From Promicromonospora umidemergens (GTDB lineage: Bacteria; Actinomycetota; Actinomycetes; Actinomycetales; Cellulomonadaceae): a stretch of DNA of 64,000 bases. Below, one piece after another: positions 24,201-30,905 of this stretch. A program made the position numbers and the translations under genes. The notes under the pieces were generated by a model that was given only the letters and a program-made list of their open reading frames with translations, had not been told where the DNA came from and did not search any database. The stretch lies in NCBI RefSeq assembly GCF_024171995.1, contig NZ_JAMTCT010000007.1, forward strand, positions 62,001-126,000, written 5' to 3'. The number at the start of each line of letters is the position of its first letter. The stretch's first letter is position 1.

Positions 24201-24988
24201 GTGCCGACCTCGTCCGAGATGACCACCTCGATCTGGTGGAAGAGCCTCGCCTCTCCCCTGCGGAAGCCCGCGAGCCGGGGGTCGTCGCTCACGTACCCCG
24301 TGTCGTCGGTGCGGACGCGCTCGGCATACTCCCTGGTCCATTCCAGGTCGGCGCTGTGCTCGTTCACGCCCGGGTTGACGTAGTCGACCATGTACCCGTA
24401 GTCGCGGTACGCGGCGAGGATCGTGTTCTTGTACCAGTCGTAGATCTTGTCGTTCGTGTCCGCCCAGGGCACGGCGTTCCAGCGCAGGATCGAGACCTTG
24501 AGATCAGGGTTGACCTTCTTGGCGTCCGCGGCGAGCTGGAAGCCCGGGTGCCTGCGCACGTTGGCCGGCTCGTCCTGCGTGCGCATCGTCGCGACGTCGG
24601 AGCCGGTCGAGTTGTTGCGGTCGTCGCCCATCTCGATCTTGACGTGGTGCATGATCGGGTGCTTGCCGCCGAACAGGACCTGCAGCAGCTCCGCGTACTT
24701 CTCGGGCTGCTCGGACTTGTAGTCCATCAGGAGGGCGCTGGTGCTGTTGGCGCTGAGCACGCCGAAGCCCTTGAACGTCAGGCCGTTGACGTTGTCGGCG
24801 GCGATGTCGTCACCGTCGACGGTGATCTCGGTGATCTCGGTGACCTCGGCCGCTACAGCGATCTCGGTGCCGGCGCGGGGTGCCCCTGCGGCCGACGTCG
24901 CCGTTCCCGCCACGGCGAGCGACGATCCGACGACGCCACACGCGAGGATTCCCGCGATGGTCGCTGATGACACGCGTCTGAGTCTCAT
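21221..24988 (-). CDS. secreted GH59-like (galactocerebrosidase-type) glycosidase, multidomain
   Basis: 1255 residues. ATG 24988 with AGGAAGGG before it is the start; further upstream frame is not coding. A Sec signal peptide (about 1-35, cut near AAGAPRAG) leads to a GH59-like catalytic domain: GLTFKGFGVLSANSTSALL, HVKIEMGDDRNNSTG, VNPGVNEHSADLEW with candidate acid/base E210, and EVVISDEVGTGTF with candidate nucleophile E260. Then come a laminin-G/LamG-like region (WSNYRATVDVRFERG, WVDGEQVFDW), a carbohydrate-binding-like sandwich (VSYTFTGSGLDVLG), a bacterial Ig-like domain (STREVPVDWAVEEG) and a final beta-sandwich. GH59 enzymes hydrolyse beta-galactosyl linkages, so galactan or galactolipid is the likely substrate. 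It stands alone and is not obviously in the LacI regulon. Confidence 0.8.
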   Translation of the reverse strand: MRLRRVSSATIAGILACGVVGSSLAVAGTATSAAGAPRAGTEIAVAAEVTEITEITVDGDDIAADNVNGLTFKGFGVLSANSTSALLMDYKSEQPEKYAELLQVLFGGKHPIMHHVKIEMGDDRNNSTGSDVATMRTQDEPANVRRHPGFQLAADAKKVNPDLKVSILRWNAVPWADTNDKIYDWYKNTILAAYRDYGYMVDYVNPGVNEHSADLEWTREYAERVRTDDTGYVSDDPRLAGFRRGEARLFHQIEVVISDEVGTGTFGDEMVADASLRDAVGAAGFHYNTNDDAAGNFKRLADELDEQIWNSEAQATFSSSSFRPNNNTADPTVEGTGLGGTGSSLEMANTVVKGFANSRRTHFIYQPAIGSFYEGGQYSYKELVGARDPWSGWIHYDAGLVALQHFSNFAVTGWEDSRNRSGIWRAVPAASGTTATGTNPVNGRDGGPNYLTLAAPDRSDFSTVLVNDSETPRTYRITPEDLHLGRKPSLAVWETRAAEDGEAFDARYKQHVGDLSADAEGAYSVTVQPYSITTVTSLDVSRDKAWTTPLPVEGERTVLDAGAAGDAAKNVLWSDDFDYTDKKVRTIRKGGGLLGRTEDFVDSRGGDTGAIPLYTWDRNGSFEAYLADDGERVLRQQVDRAGTGVGGAWNNGEPITAVGDRRWSNYRATVDVRFERGQGADNYAALGARSSGGGTSHSLRGTPYALRLGADGGWRLDRLGTAVESGSVATDSWDAAAWHELSVQVAGDRVTGWVDGEQVFDWTDDAPILSGWVDLASGFHWTHFDNLRVERVASEVPYYGEYLDGHEMTDLADPAATKLVYDGEWAHANGKGMFEYGRTSSISQGSDASVSYTFTGSGLDVLGPNDGSARLDVTVDGEPVAVNARTRASGQYQQAFELRGLGWGEHTVTLTVASGTLNVDAVGVVSAPASQPADDGSLRRALEAAEGIERTDDFTDLDWAVLQNGISAARAALTDPTAYRLDGQGAGQLVSRLETASAPVVNRIVSLEEPRVATYVGEEPSLPDALTAELTDGSTREVPVDWAVEEGAFDEAWASAEIRGSYGPVTATVHVEVVPRGTVAFGDVNATSGSTLGYDSPAYGAIDGLVGGALVNEVPDQVRTDGSTWGHWAQAASGNRSIEYKGVTAGEYDKTTTTGMYTANQVGAEVSYTFTLPAGSYTLVAGSHSWWPGSSRSADVLLDHDGESRAVGSVTLDSGNPSEVLSHDVELAEPGPVTIRLRATNNQSPMLSWAAAVAR

Positions 24989-25333
24989 GGTGTTTCCCTT
25001 CCTCGTTGAAGTACTCGTCGACGCCGCACGGGCAGTCGCGGGCCGCCCGCGGGCCGGTCGGGCTCGCGGCGGGTGCGGTGCAGGTCTCCCTTGAGCTGCA
25101 CTCATGACCATCGGCGTCGATGTTCGTTTTTGTTTGTTTAAGCCCACCTAGCGAGCGCAACGGTATCCGTAATGACCGAATGCACCAAGATATTGTTCGG
25201 TATTGATCACTTCGCCCACACCGGGTGGTGCGGCGGCTCGCTCGCGTGAACGACGCGGCGGCCGGCTCGCCTCAGAGGACACCTGGGAGCTCATGGTGGA
25301 CATGGATGCCCACCGACCGGCACGATCGTCGCC
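24989..25333. other. upstream region of the GH59 gene
   Basis: 345 bases without a gene. The part 25105-25205 is clearly A/T-richer than its surroundings (runs such as GTTTTTGTTTG) and probably holds the GH59 promoter. A 6-bp inverted repeat ACCGAA (25175-25180) / TTCGGT (25196-25201) is a possible operator; it does not resemble the LacI sites of the 34-44 kb locus. Confidence 0.35.
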
Positions 25334-25885
25334 GTGACTCGTCCTCGTGCGCTGGTCCTCGTCGTGCTGGTCGTCGCGATCGGAGGGATGCTCGTGTGGC
25401 AACCGTGGGCAGCACCGCCGGCGGTGCGCCTGGCGGCGTGGCGCCTGGCGCAGGTGGAGGGCGTCGCCTCGGCGCAGGTCGATCGGCACGACAAGTCGCC
25501 GACCGTGCATGATGAGCGCGCGACCTGGTCTGTCACGACCGTCCACCTGGACCCGGGGTTGTCGCCCGAGGAGGCCGGCGAGGTGGTCGTCCGGGCGGAC
25601 GGCCCACTCCGGCCGAACCGCGACGCCTCCGTGCACCTCGTCGGTGAGGACGCCGATGGCGTCGAGCGGGTCTACGTGGTCTGGGCGGAGCCGGTGACGG
25701 CCGAGGATGTCGTGGACGCGTTCTCCCTGGCCGACGCCGGGGCTCGGCACGTGCAGGTCGTGATCACCGGGATGCCGGGGACCGTCCGGTACGAGGTGCG
25801 GACCGCGGATCAGTCCGAGTGGGACCGATTCGCCCGGCTCGCCGACGAGCTCGGCGTCCCCCAGCCCCAGATGGAGGTCCTTTGA
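25334..25885 (+). CDS. membrane-anchored hypothetical protein, 183 aa
   Basis: GTG start at 25334. One N-terminal membrane segment (ALVLVVLVVAIGGMLVWQPW, 6-25) is followed by an extracytoplasmic domain with strand-like segments WSVTTVHLDPGLSPEEAGEV, VYVVWAEPVT and HVQVVITGMPGTVRYEV. Actinobacteria encode many such single-span proteins of unknown function. The opposite strand is also open over most of this gene, but the forward reading gives a sensible membrane anchor and codon use. It ends just before the tRNA operon terminator at 25910-25945, which may serve it as well. Confidence 0.6.
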   Translation: MTRPRALVLVVLVVAIGGMLVWQPWAAPPAVRLAAWRLAQVEGVASAQVDRHDKSPTVHDERATWSVTTVHLDPGLSPEEAGEVVVRADGPLRPNRDASVHLVGEDADGVERVYVVWAEPVTAEDVVDAFSLADAGARHVQVVITGMPGTVRYEVRTADQSEWDRFARLADELGVPQPQMEVL

Positions 25886-25909
25886 AGGTCGGCAGCCCGA
25901 AAGGCAAAA

Positions 25910-25945
25910 GACCCTCTGACCTGCGTTTCCGCTGGCCAGAGGGCC
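25910..25945 (-). terminator. terminator of tRNA operon 1
   Basis: Stem GACCCTCTG / CAGAGGGCC with an inner GCG-based stem and a GAAA-type loop on the minus strand. It lies directly after tRNA-Val and is related in sequence to the hairpins after the other two tRNA-Val genes. Confidence 0.6.
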
Positions 25946-25957
25946 TTGCCGTGCTGG

Positions 25958-26029
25958 TGGGCGATACTGGGATCGAACCAGTGACCTCTTCCGTGTCAGG
26001 GAAGCGCGCTACCGCTGCGCCAATCGCCC
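25958..26029 (-). tRNA. tRNA-Val (GAC), copy 1
   Basis: A 72-base cloverleaf on the minus strand. The acceptor stem starts GGGCGAT, the anticodon loop CTGACAC has anticodon GAC inside the CTTCC/GGAAG stem, and GGTTCGATCC forms the T arm. CCA is encoded (25955-25957). Last gene of a Gly-Cys-Val operon. Confidence 0.95.
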
Positions 26030-26030
26030 G

Positions 26031-26101
26031 AGGTGGGTACGGGATTCGAACCCGTGTGTACGGCTTTGCAGGCCGCTGCCTCGCCTCTCGGCCAACCCAC
26101 C
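26031..26101 (-). tRNA. tRNA-Cys (GCA), copy 1
   Basis: 71 bases on the minus strand, acceptor stem GGTGGGT / ACCCACC with U discriminator (the cysteine identity base), anticodon loop CTGCAAA with GCA. Middle gene of the three-tRNA operon. CCA is not encoded. Confidence 0.95.
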
Positions 26102-26126
26102 GTGCTCCCCACAAAATGCGGGTTCG

Positions 26127-26198
26127 AGCGGATGACGGGACTTGAACCCGCGACCCTCACCTTGGCAAGGTGATGCTCTACCACTGAGCTACATCCGC
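26127..26198 (-). tRNA. tRNA-Gly (GCC), copy 1
   Basis: 72 bases on the minus strand, acceptor stem GCGGATG / CATCCGC, D arm TAGCTCAGTGGTAGAGC, anticodon loop TTGCCAA with GCC. First gene of the operon. Confidence 0.95.
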
Positions 26199-26340
26199 GT
26201 AACCACCAACTAAAACCCCTTCGGGTTCCCATGGTGGAACTCCGGAAGAGTAGTTCACAAGTGGCGTGCCGGTCCAATCGAAAATGGCGGCGCCACCTGC
26301 GACGCGTCCCCGGGGGCCGCACCCGGCTATGTTCAGCGGT

Positions 26341-26739
26341 ATGAGTGCGACCGATGTCATCCCCGCCCACCTCATCCCGCTCCTCGAGGCGCCGAACTAC
26401 GCGTTCCTCGGCACGATCCGGCCGGACGACACCGTCCAGGTCAACCCGATGTGGTTCGACTACGACGGCGAGACGCTGCGCTTCACCCACTCCGCCAAGC
26501 GCGCCAAGTTCCGCAACCTGCAGCACAACCCCTCGATGAGCCTCGCGATCCTCAACGACGAGAACCCGTTCAACTACCTCGAGGTGCGCGGCACGCTGAT
26601 CGAGGCGATCCCGGACCCGACCGGGGCGTACTACGTCCACCTGGGCAAGCGCTACGGCAACCCCGACCAGCAGCCGCCGTCGGACAGCCCGGACCGCGTC
26701 ATCCTGGTGATGAGCATCGAGCACTACACGACGCAGTAG
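26341..26739 (+). CDS. PPOX-class F420-dependent oxidoreductase-like protein
   Basis: 132 residues from ATG 26341. The split beta-barrel of the pyridoxamine-phosphate-oxidase superfamily is clear: PNYAFLGTIRPDDTVQVNPMW, FDYDGETLRFTHSAKRAKFR, LQHNPSMSLAIL and YLEVRGTLIE, with the late YVHLGKRYG. The length and pattern are those of actinobacterial F420-dependent enzymes reducing small substrates in the cytoplasm. It sits between the two tRNA operons, in a segment bounded by the duplicated tRNAs. Cofactor choice is by family resemblance only. Confidence 0.85.
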   Translation: MSATDVIPAHLIPLLEAPNYAFLGTIRPDDTVQVNPMWFDYDGETLRFTHSAKRAKFRNLQHNPSMSLAILNDENPFNYLEVRGTLIEAIPDPTGAYYVHLGKRYGNPDQQPPSDSPDRVILVMSIEHYTTQ

Positions 26740-26767
26740 CCGGGCGCCGCGTGACAGTCTGGCGCCC

Positions 26768-27580
26768 GTGACCACACTCCACGGCCGACCGCGGTCGGCC
26801 GCCACCGCCGTCGCTGCCACCATGCTGATCGCATTGGCCCTGACCGCTTGTGCCGGAGACGGAGACCTCGCAGATGCGGGGTCTCCGTCAGGCCGGACCG
26901 CTACGCCGTCCGGGGCCTCGACGCCCGCTGCCACCGAGACCACGACGTCGGCGACACCGAGGAAGGAGGCGCCCACTGCGGAGGCCGAGCCCACCCCCGA
27001 CCCGCGCCCGACCGCGGCGCCCGCCCGCTCGGTGGCAGCCGGCACGGTGGCGCCGGGCGTACCCGCGGTGGCGGAGGGCCGGGGGAACGCCGAGGTCACC
27101 TTCGAGCGGGACGGCGAGTTCGCCGTCGTCGTCCACCTCGACTGCTCCGGCTGCTCAGGCGCGACGATCCTCACCGGTCCCGAGCGAGGCACACCGTTCG
27201 GTGCGGCCGACGGTGTCCTGACGGGCTCGTACCTGATGGACGTGTTCACGGGGACCGATCCTGAGCAGTCCGTCTGGCTCGTCGCGAAGGGACCCTGGAG
27301 CCTGCGGTTCGAGTCGTGGAACGACCTGGCGCCCGTGACCGGCAAGCAGGCCGGGGAAGGGTCGACGGTGCTGGCGCTCGGCGACACGGCGTCCAGCATC
27401 GACGTGGAGTTCACTCCCGCGGGGCCCGACGACATGTTCGCCGGCCGCTACTTCGGCGTCTCGGGCGATTCACAGATGTTCGGGGACAGCGTGGCCTTCA
27501 CCGACTCCTACGACGTCTCGCTGCCCGGGGTGCTCGCCATCACCACGAACGGTTCGTGGGCCGTGACGCCGCGGTCGTAG
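26768..27580 (+). CDS. lipoprotein of unknown function
   Basis: 270 residues, GTG start. A type II signal peptide ends in the lipobox LTAC (about residues 24-27), so the protein is anchored to the outside of the membrane. A Thr/Ala/Pro-rich linker (to about 95) leads to a domain with EVTFERDGEFAVVVHLDCSG, CSGATILTGPERGTPFG and a second half-repeat FAGRYFGVSGDSQMFGD. It may form a beta-sandwich. The two close cysteines (DCSGCSG) could form a disulfide. I do not recognise the family. It ends at a truncated permease gene on the other strand. Confidence 0.65.
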   Translation: MTTLHGRPRSAATAVAATMLIALALTACAGDGDLADAGSPSGRTATPSGASTPAATETTTSATPRKEAPTAEAEPTPDPRPTAAPARSVAAGTVAPGVPAVAEGRGNAEVTFERDGEFAVVVHLDCSGCSGATILTGPERGTPFGAADGVLTGSYLMDVFTGTDPEQSVWLVAKGPWSLRFESWNDLAPVTGKQAGEGSTVLALGDTASSIDVEFTPAGPDDMFAGRYFGVSGDSQMFGDSVAFTDSYDVSLPGVLAITTNGSWAVTPRS

Positions 27581-27599
27581 CAGCCCGGACCGCTCGTCG

Positions 27600-27731
27600 A
27601 CGGACCATGGCCCCTGTGCCCATCAGGAAGGCACTGAGGACCAGGACCACAGCAAGGGCGATGTTGACGCCCTTGTTCTTGATCAGGTCGTTGCGGGCGT
27701 ACCGAAGCCGAAGGGAGTTCTGCAAGCTCAC
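27600..27731 (-). pseudogene. 5' remnant of an FtsX-type ABC permease gene
   Basis: From GTG 27731, with GGGGGAGA before it, the frame gives SLRLRYARNDLIKNKG followed by a hydrophobic segment VNIALAVVLVLSAFLMGTGA. This is the N-terminus of actinobacterial FtsX/MacB-type permeases that continue for several hundred residues. Here the sequence leaves the family after about 43 residues and runs antisense into the end of the lipoprotein gene. A start and ribosome site with no body points to a deletion junction near 27600, inside the segment between the two tRNA operons. Confidence 0.6.
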
Positions 27732-27910
27732 CCGAATCTCCCCCGCTCCAGGGCTGTGCCAGCAGGAGGTCCCGCTCGCGATACGGCGAACCTAGCGATC
27801 GGCCCGTACCGGGCACATCAGGGGCAACCCTCGTTCCGGCAGGGAAAGAACCCTGAGCATCCAGCGCCGATGAGGTCTCGTCGAGCGATCGGTCCCCCGC
27901 ACCGCGCGAA

Positions 27911-27950
27911 AAGGCCCCCTGGACAGCGCTTCCGCTGGTCAGGGGGCCTT
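27911..27950 (-). terminator. terminator of tRNA operon 2
   Basis: Stem AAGGCCCCCTG / CAGGGGGCCTT closing an inner CAGCG/CGCTG stem with a tetraloop, directly after the second tRNA-Val on the minus strand. Confidence 0.7.
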
Positions 27951-27960
27951 GCCGTGCTGG

Positions 27961-28032
27961 TGGGCGATACTGGGATCGAACCAGTGACCTCTTCCGTGTC
28001 AGGGAAGCGCGCTACCGCTGCGCCAATCGCCC
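27961..28032 (-). tRNA. tRNA-Val (GAC), copy 2
   Basis: Same sequence as copy 1 over the 72-base cloverleaf, anticodon GAC, CCA encoded just outside. Last gene of the second Gly-Cys-Val operon. Confidence 0.95.
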
Positions 28033-28045
28033 ATGCTGCATTGCG

Positions 28046-28116
28046 AGGTGGGTACGGGATTCGAACCCGTGTATACGGCTTTGCAGGCCGCTGCCTCGCC
28101 ACTCGGCCAACCCACC
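28046..28116 (-). tRNA. tRNA-Cys (GCA), copy 2
   Basis: 71 bases, anticodon GCA, U discriminator. Differs from copy 1 at single positions in the D arm region (ACTCGG instead of TCTCGG on the plus strand) and near the anticodon/T junction (GTATAC instead of GTGTAC). Confidence 0.95.
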
Positions 28117-28180
28117 GCCCGGTCGAACCTACAACCCTGGGTGCTCTCATCAGCCGAAGATCTACGAGAGCGGCGTTCCG

Positions 28181-28252
28181 AGCGGATGACGGGACTTGAA
28201 CCCGCGACCCTCACCTTGGCAAGGTGATGCTCTACCACTGAGCTACATCCGC
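28181..28252 (-). tRNA. tRNA-Gly (GCC), copy 2
   Basis: Same 72-base cloverleaf as copy 1, anticodon GCC. First gene of the second operon. The spacer to tRNA-Cys is longer than in operon 1 (64 against 25 bases), so the spacers are not part of a recent exact duplication. Confidence 0.95.
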
Positions 28253-28355
28253 GAAGCCGGGCATCCTGGGGTTTCCCCCGGTGCTCCGGCGTGATGAACA
28301 TTAATCGACCGGAGGGCGAACCGTCCAATCGCGCGCGCCGCCGTACGGTTGTCCC

Positions 28356-29543
28356 GTGTCCCCCAGCCCGGCCCATCCGCCCGCAAACCGCACGATTCCG
28401 CCGGTTCCGTCCCACCCGGTCTCCGCCACTTCTCGATCCGACGTGACCGGGAACACCGGCTGGGCGAGCTTCGCAGGGCGCGTCGCGACCGACGCCGTCG
28501 AGGGCATCGACGTCCTGGCCGAGCCCGAGCGGCTGGCGACGGGGACATGGTTCGTCGTCGCCGACTTCGAGGCCGGCTCAGGGACCCCTTCCGGAGGGCG
28601 GGCCCGAGCGTGGCGCTTCGCCCACGTGCACGACGCCGGAGCCCCGCCCGCCACCACCCCGCCCGCCACCACCTGGCACGGTCCGCCGCACGACGCCTGG
28701 ACCTCCTCCATGGACCGGGCCACCTACGAGGCCGCCGTCGGACAGGTCCGCGAGCACGTGCGCGAGGGCGACGTCTACCAGGCCAACGTGTGCAGGGTGC
28801 TGTCGGCCCCGCTCATGGGCCCGCCCGGCGCCGAGCCCGACGCGCGGGCGCTCGCCGCCCGGCTCGCCGCAGGCAACCCTGCCCCGCACGCAGCGGCCGT
28901 CCACGTGCCCGCCGCCACAGGCCTGGACCCCGTGTGGGTGGTGAGCGCCTCCCCCGAGCTCTACCTGTCCGTGCGGGACGAGCCGGGAACCGGGACTGTC
29001 GTGGAGTCCGGCCCGATCAAGGGCACCGCCCGCACACCCGACGGGCTCACCGAGAAGGACCGCGCGGAGAACGTGATGATCACCGATCTCGTGCGCAACG
29101 ACCTGCAGACCGTCTGCCGTCCGGGCACGGTCGAGGTCACGTCCCTGCTGGCGGTCGAGGAACACCCCGGCCTGGTGCACCTCGTCTCGCGTGTCCGCGG
29201 GACCCTGTCCGACGACGTCGCCAGCTCCGGCGCGCTGTGGCGCCGGCTGCTGGACGGCACCTTCCCACCGGGCTCGGTCTCGGGCGCGCCGAAGTCGAGC
29301 GCGCTGCGGATCATCGGCGAGCTGGAACCCGTGCCACGCGGCCCGTACTGCGGCGCCGTGGGCTGGGTGGCCGACGGCGAGGCCTCCCTCGCCGTCGGCA
29401 TCCGCACGTTCTGGTGGGCCGACGGGGTGCTCCGGTTCGGCACCGGTGCAGGCATCACCTGGGGCTCCGACCCGGCCGCCGAGTGGCACGAGACCGAGCT
29501 CAAGGCGGAGCGGCTGGTCGCGCTGGCGTCGGAGCCCCGGTGA
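28356..29543 (+). CDS. pabB: aminodeoxychorismate synthase component I-like (PabB)
   Basis: A 395-residue chorismate-binding enzyme. After a short variable N-terminal part the catalytic domain shows YEAAVGQVREHVREGDVYQA, SPELYL, ESGPIKGTARTPDG (the lysine motif of PabB-type enzymes), MITDLVRNDLQTVC, GTFPPGSVSGAPKSSAL and YCGAVGWVADGEASLAVGIR. It makes 4-amino-4-deoxychorismate from chorismate for folate synthesis, with a glutaminase partner not in this window. GTG at 28356 follows the tRNAs. The matching lyase (PabC) is 16 kb away beyond the polysaccharide locus; in relatives the two are often neighbours (inference from general synteny). Confidence 0.85.
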   Translation: MSPSPAHPPANRTIPPVPSHPVSATSRSDVTGNTGWASFAGRVATDAVEGIDVLAEPERLATGTWFVVADFEAGSGTPSGGRARAWRFAHVHDAGAPPATTPPATTWHGPPHDAWTSSMDRATYEAAVGQVREHVREGDVYQANVCRVLSAPLMGPPGAEPDARALAARLAAGNPAPHAAAVHVPAATGLDPVWVVSASPELYLSVRDEPGTGTVVESGPIKGTARTPDGLTEKDRAENVMITDLVRNDLQTVCRPGTVEVTSLLAVEEHPGLVHLVSRVRGTLSDDVASSGALWRRLLDGTFPPGSVSGAPKSSALRIIGELEPVPRGPYCGAVGWVADGEASLAVGIRTFWWADGVLRFGTGAGITWGSDPAAEWHETELKAERLVALASEPR

Positions 29544-29567
29544 CGACGGGCCGTCCCGGGGTGCGGG

Positions 29568-30863
29568 TCAGTACATGAGCGTACCGAACCCGAGCTGGTC
29601 GTACCCGCCCGACGTCGTGCCGTAGTCGCCGCCACCGCCCTCTGGGCGGACGGTCTCGGCGATCTGCCGCACCCAGCCCGCCTCCAGGCCCTTCCGCCCG
29701 GAGTAGTGCGCGAGGACCATGGCCCACACCGGCCGTGCCTGGCCCCGGGACGCCGCGCTGATCACGGTCTGGGTGTTCCACCGCGGCGACGTGACGGGGC
29801 CGGACTGCCAGGTGTACTCGGTGAACGGCACGGCGTGCCCCAGGTTGTACTTCGCGACGTACTGCGCGCCCTTGAGGAACCGGTTGTCGTCGTACCCGTA
29901 GCAGTCGATGCCCTGGTTCCAGGCCATCTCGCAGAACGCGCCCATGAGACCGATGCCCATGATCGTGTGCGCCTGGTCGCGCCCCGACTCCTGCCACTGC
30001 CCGAGGCCGCCGTCGTCGCTGTAGAGGAAGGGCACCGCGTGCCCGATCGAGCCGTTCCCCGCCCCGCCCTCGAAGTAGTCGACGGCGCGCCCCACCAGGT
30101 CCTGCCGGTCCGCGAGAATCCCGATCGCCAGGACCGAGGCCATGTTGCACAGGTCCCAGTTGGCCCAGTAGTTGGTGATCACCGCGTCGTTGTGGTGGGT
30201 CAGGAACTGCTCGTTCATCGGGTGGAAGATGCCGAGCAGCAGGTCCGCGAACCGTCCGCGGTCGAAGTCCGACCGGTCCCGGACGAGCTCGGCCGCGTTG
30301 GCCCACTGGTACCCGTAGATGCCGGCGGCCAGGAACCGGTCCGCGTTGCCGCCCAGCGACCGCATGGTGGCGGACCAGGCGTTGAGGATGCGCGCTGCGG
30401 CGGCGCCGTGCGCCTCGTCGCCGGACACGTGCCAGCGCAGCGCGTTCTGGTAGGCCGTGTGGATGTCGGGAAACATCTGCGCGTAGTTCTGCCCGTCCCC
30501 GCCGCGGATCACGTCCGCCAGCGGGCGGGGCTGCCACGTCGCCGCGGACCGGCCGTTCGCGACCAGCCGGTCCCACCCGGCCGTCCACGGCTGGGCGCCC
30601 GCCGCGACGTGGTCGGCAGCCGCTGAGAGCTGCGCCGCCGTGTGCTGCATGCCGGGGTGGGCGGAGGCGAGGGCCCTCGCCGTGCCGTCGGCCGCGCGGC
30701 CGGCCAAGCCGCCGTGCGGGCTCACCGGCGCGGCGAACGCGGACTGTGCCGCCACCGTGCCGCCGACGGTCCCGGCGAGCAGCGCCAGGGAGGAACCGGC
30801 CAGGAAGGCGCGGCGCGACGCGCCATCCCGCCCGCCGTCCGGGTGTTCTGGGTGTGTAGTCAT
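29568..30863 (-). CDS. secreted alginate-lyase-family protein
   Basis: 431 residues with a twin-arginine signal (SRRAFLAGSSLALLAG, about 17-32), so it is probably exported folded. The mature part is an alpha/alpha-barrel of the alginate lyase superfamily: HPGMQHTAAQL, AYQNALRWHVSGDEAHG, ILNAWSATMRSLGGN and the conserved THHNDAVITNYWANWDLCN (about 218-236) with the catalytic Asn/His region, plus GRDQAHTIMGIGLMG. Such enzymes cut uronic acid polymers by beta-elimination. The larger neighbour upstream has the same type of domain and lies 42 bases away, so they form an operon under the LacI-type operators at 34.55 kb. The true substrate may be another polyuronate. Confidence 0.8.
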   Translation of the reverse strand: MTTHPEHPDGGRDGASRRAFLAGSSLALLAGTVGGTVAAQSAFAAPVSPHGGLAGRAADGTARALASAHPGMQHTAAQLSAAADHVAAGAQPWTAGWDRLVANGRSAATWQPRPLADVIRGGDGQNYAQMFPDIHTAYQNALRWHVSGDEAHGAAAARILNAWSATMRSLGGNADRFLAAGIYGYQWANAAELVRDRSDFDRGRFADLLLGIFHPMNEQFLTHHNDAVITNYWANWDLCNMASVLAIGILADRQDLVGRAVDYFEGGAGNGSIGHAVPFLYSDDGGLGQWQESGRDQAHTIMGIGLMGAFCEMAWNQGIDCYGYDDNRFLKGAQYVAKYNLGHAVPFTEYTWQSGPVTSPRWNTQTVISAASRGQARPVWAMVLAHYSGRKGLEAGWVRQIAETVRPEGGGGDYGTTSGGYDQLGFGTLMY

Positions 30864-30905
30864 CGCTGTTTCCGTTCTGTCGTCATTGACAACGGACGGC
30901 CTCGT

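Noticed and set aside
22271..24967. 898-residue open frame on the plus strand
   Set aside because: Shadow of the GH59 gene; no recognisable domain, composition dominated by Val/Arg/Gly.
25148..25750. 200-residue open frame on the minus strand
   Set aside because: Competes with the plus-strand gene at 25334-25885, which has a sound membrane anchor; the minus-strand reading has mixed composition and no start signal.
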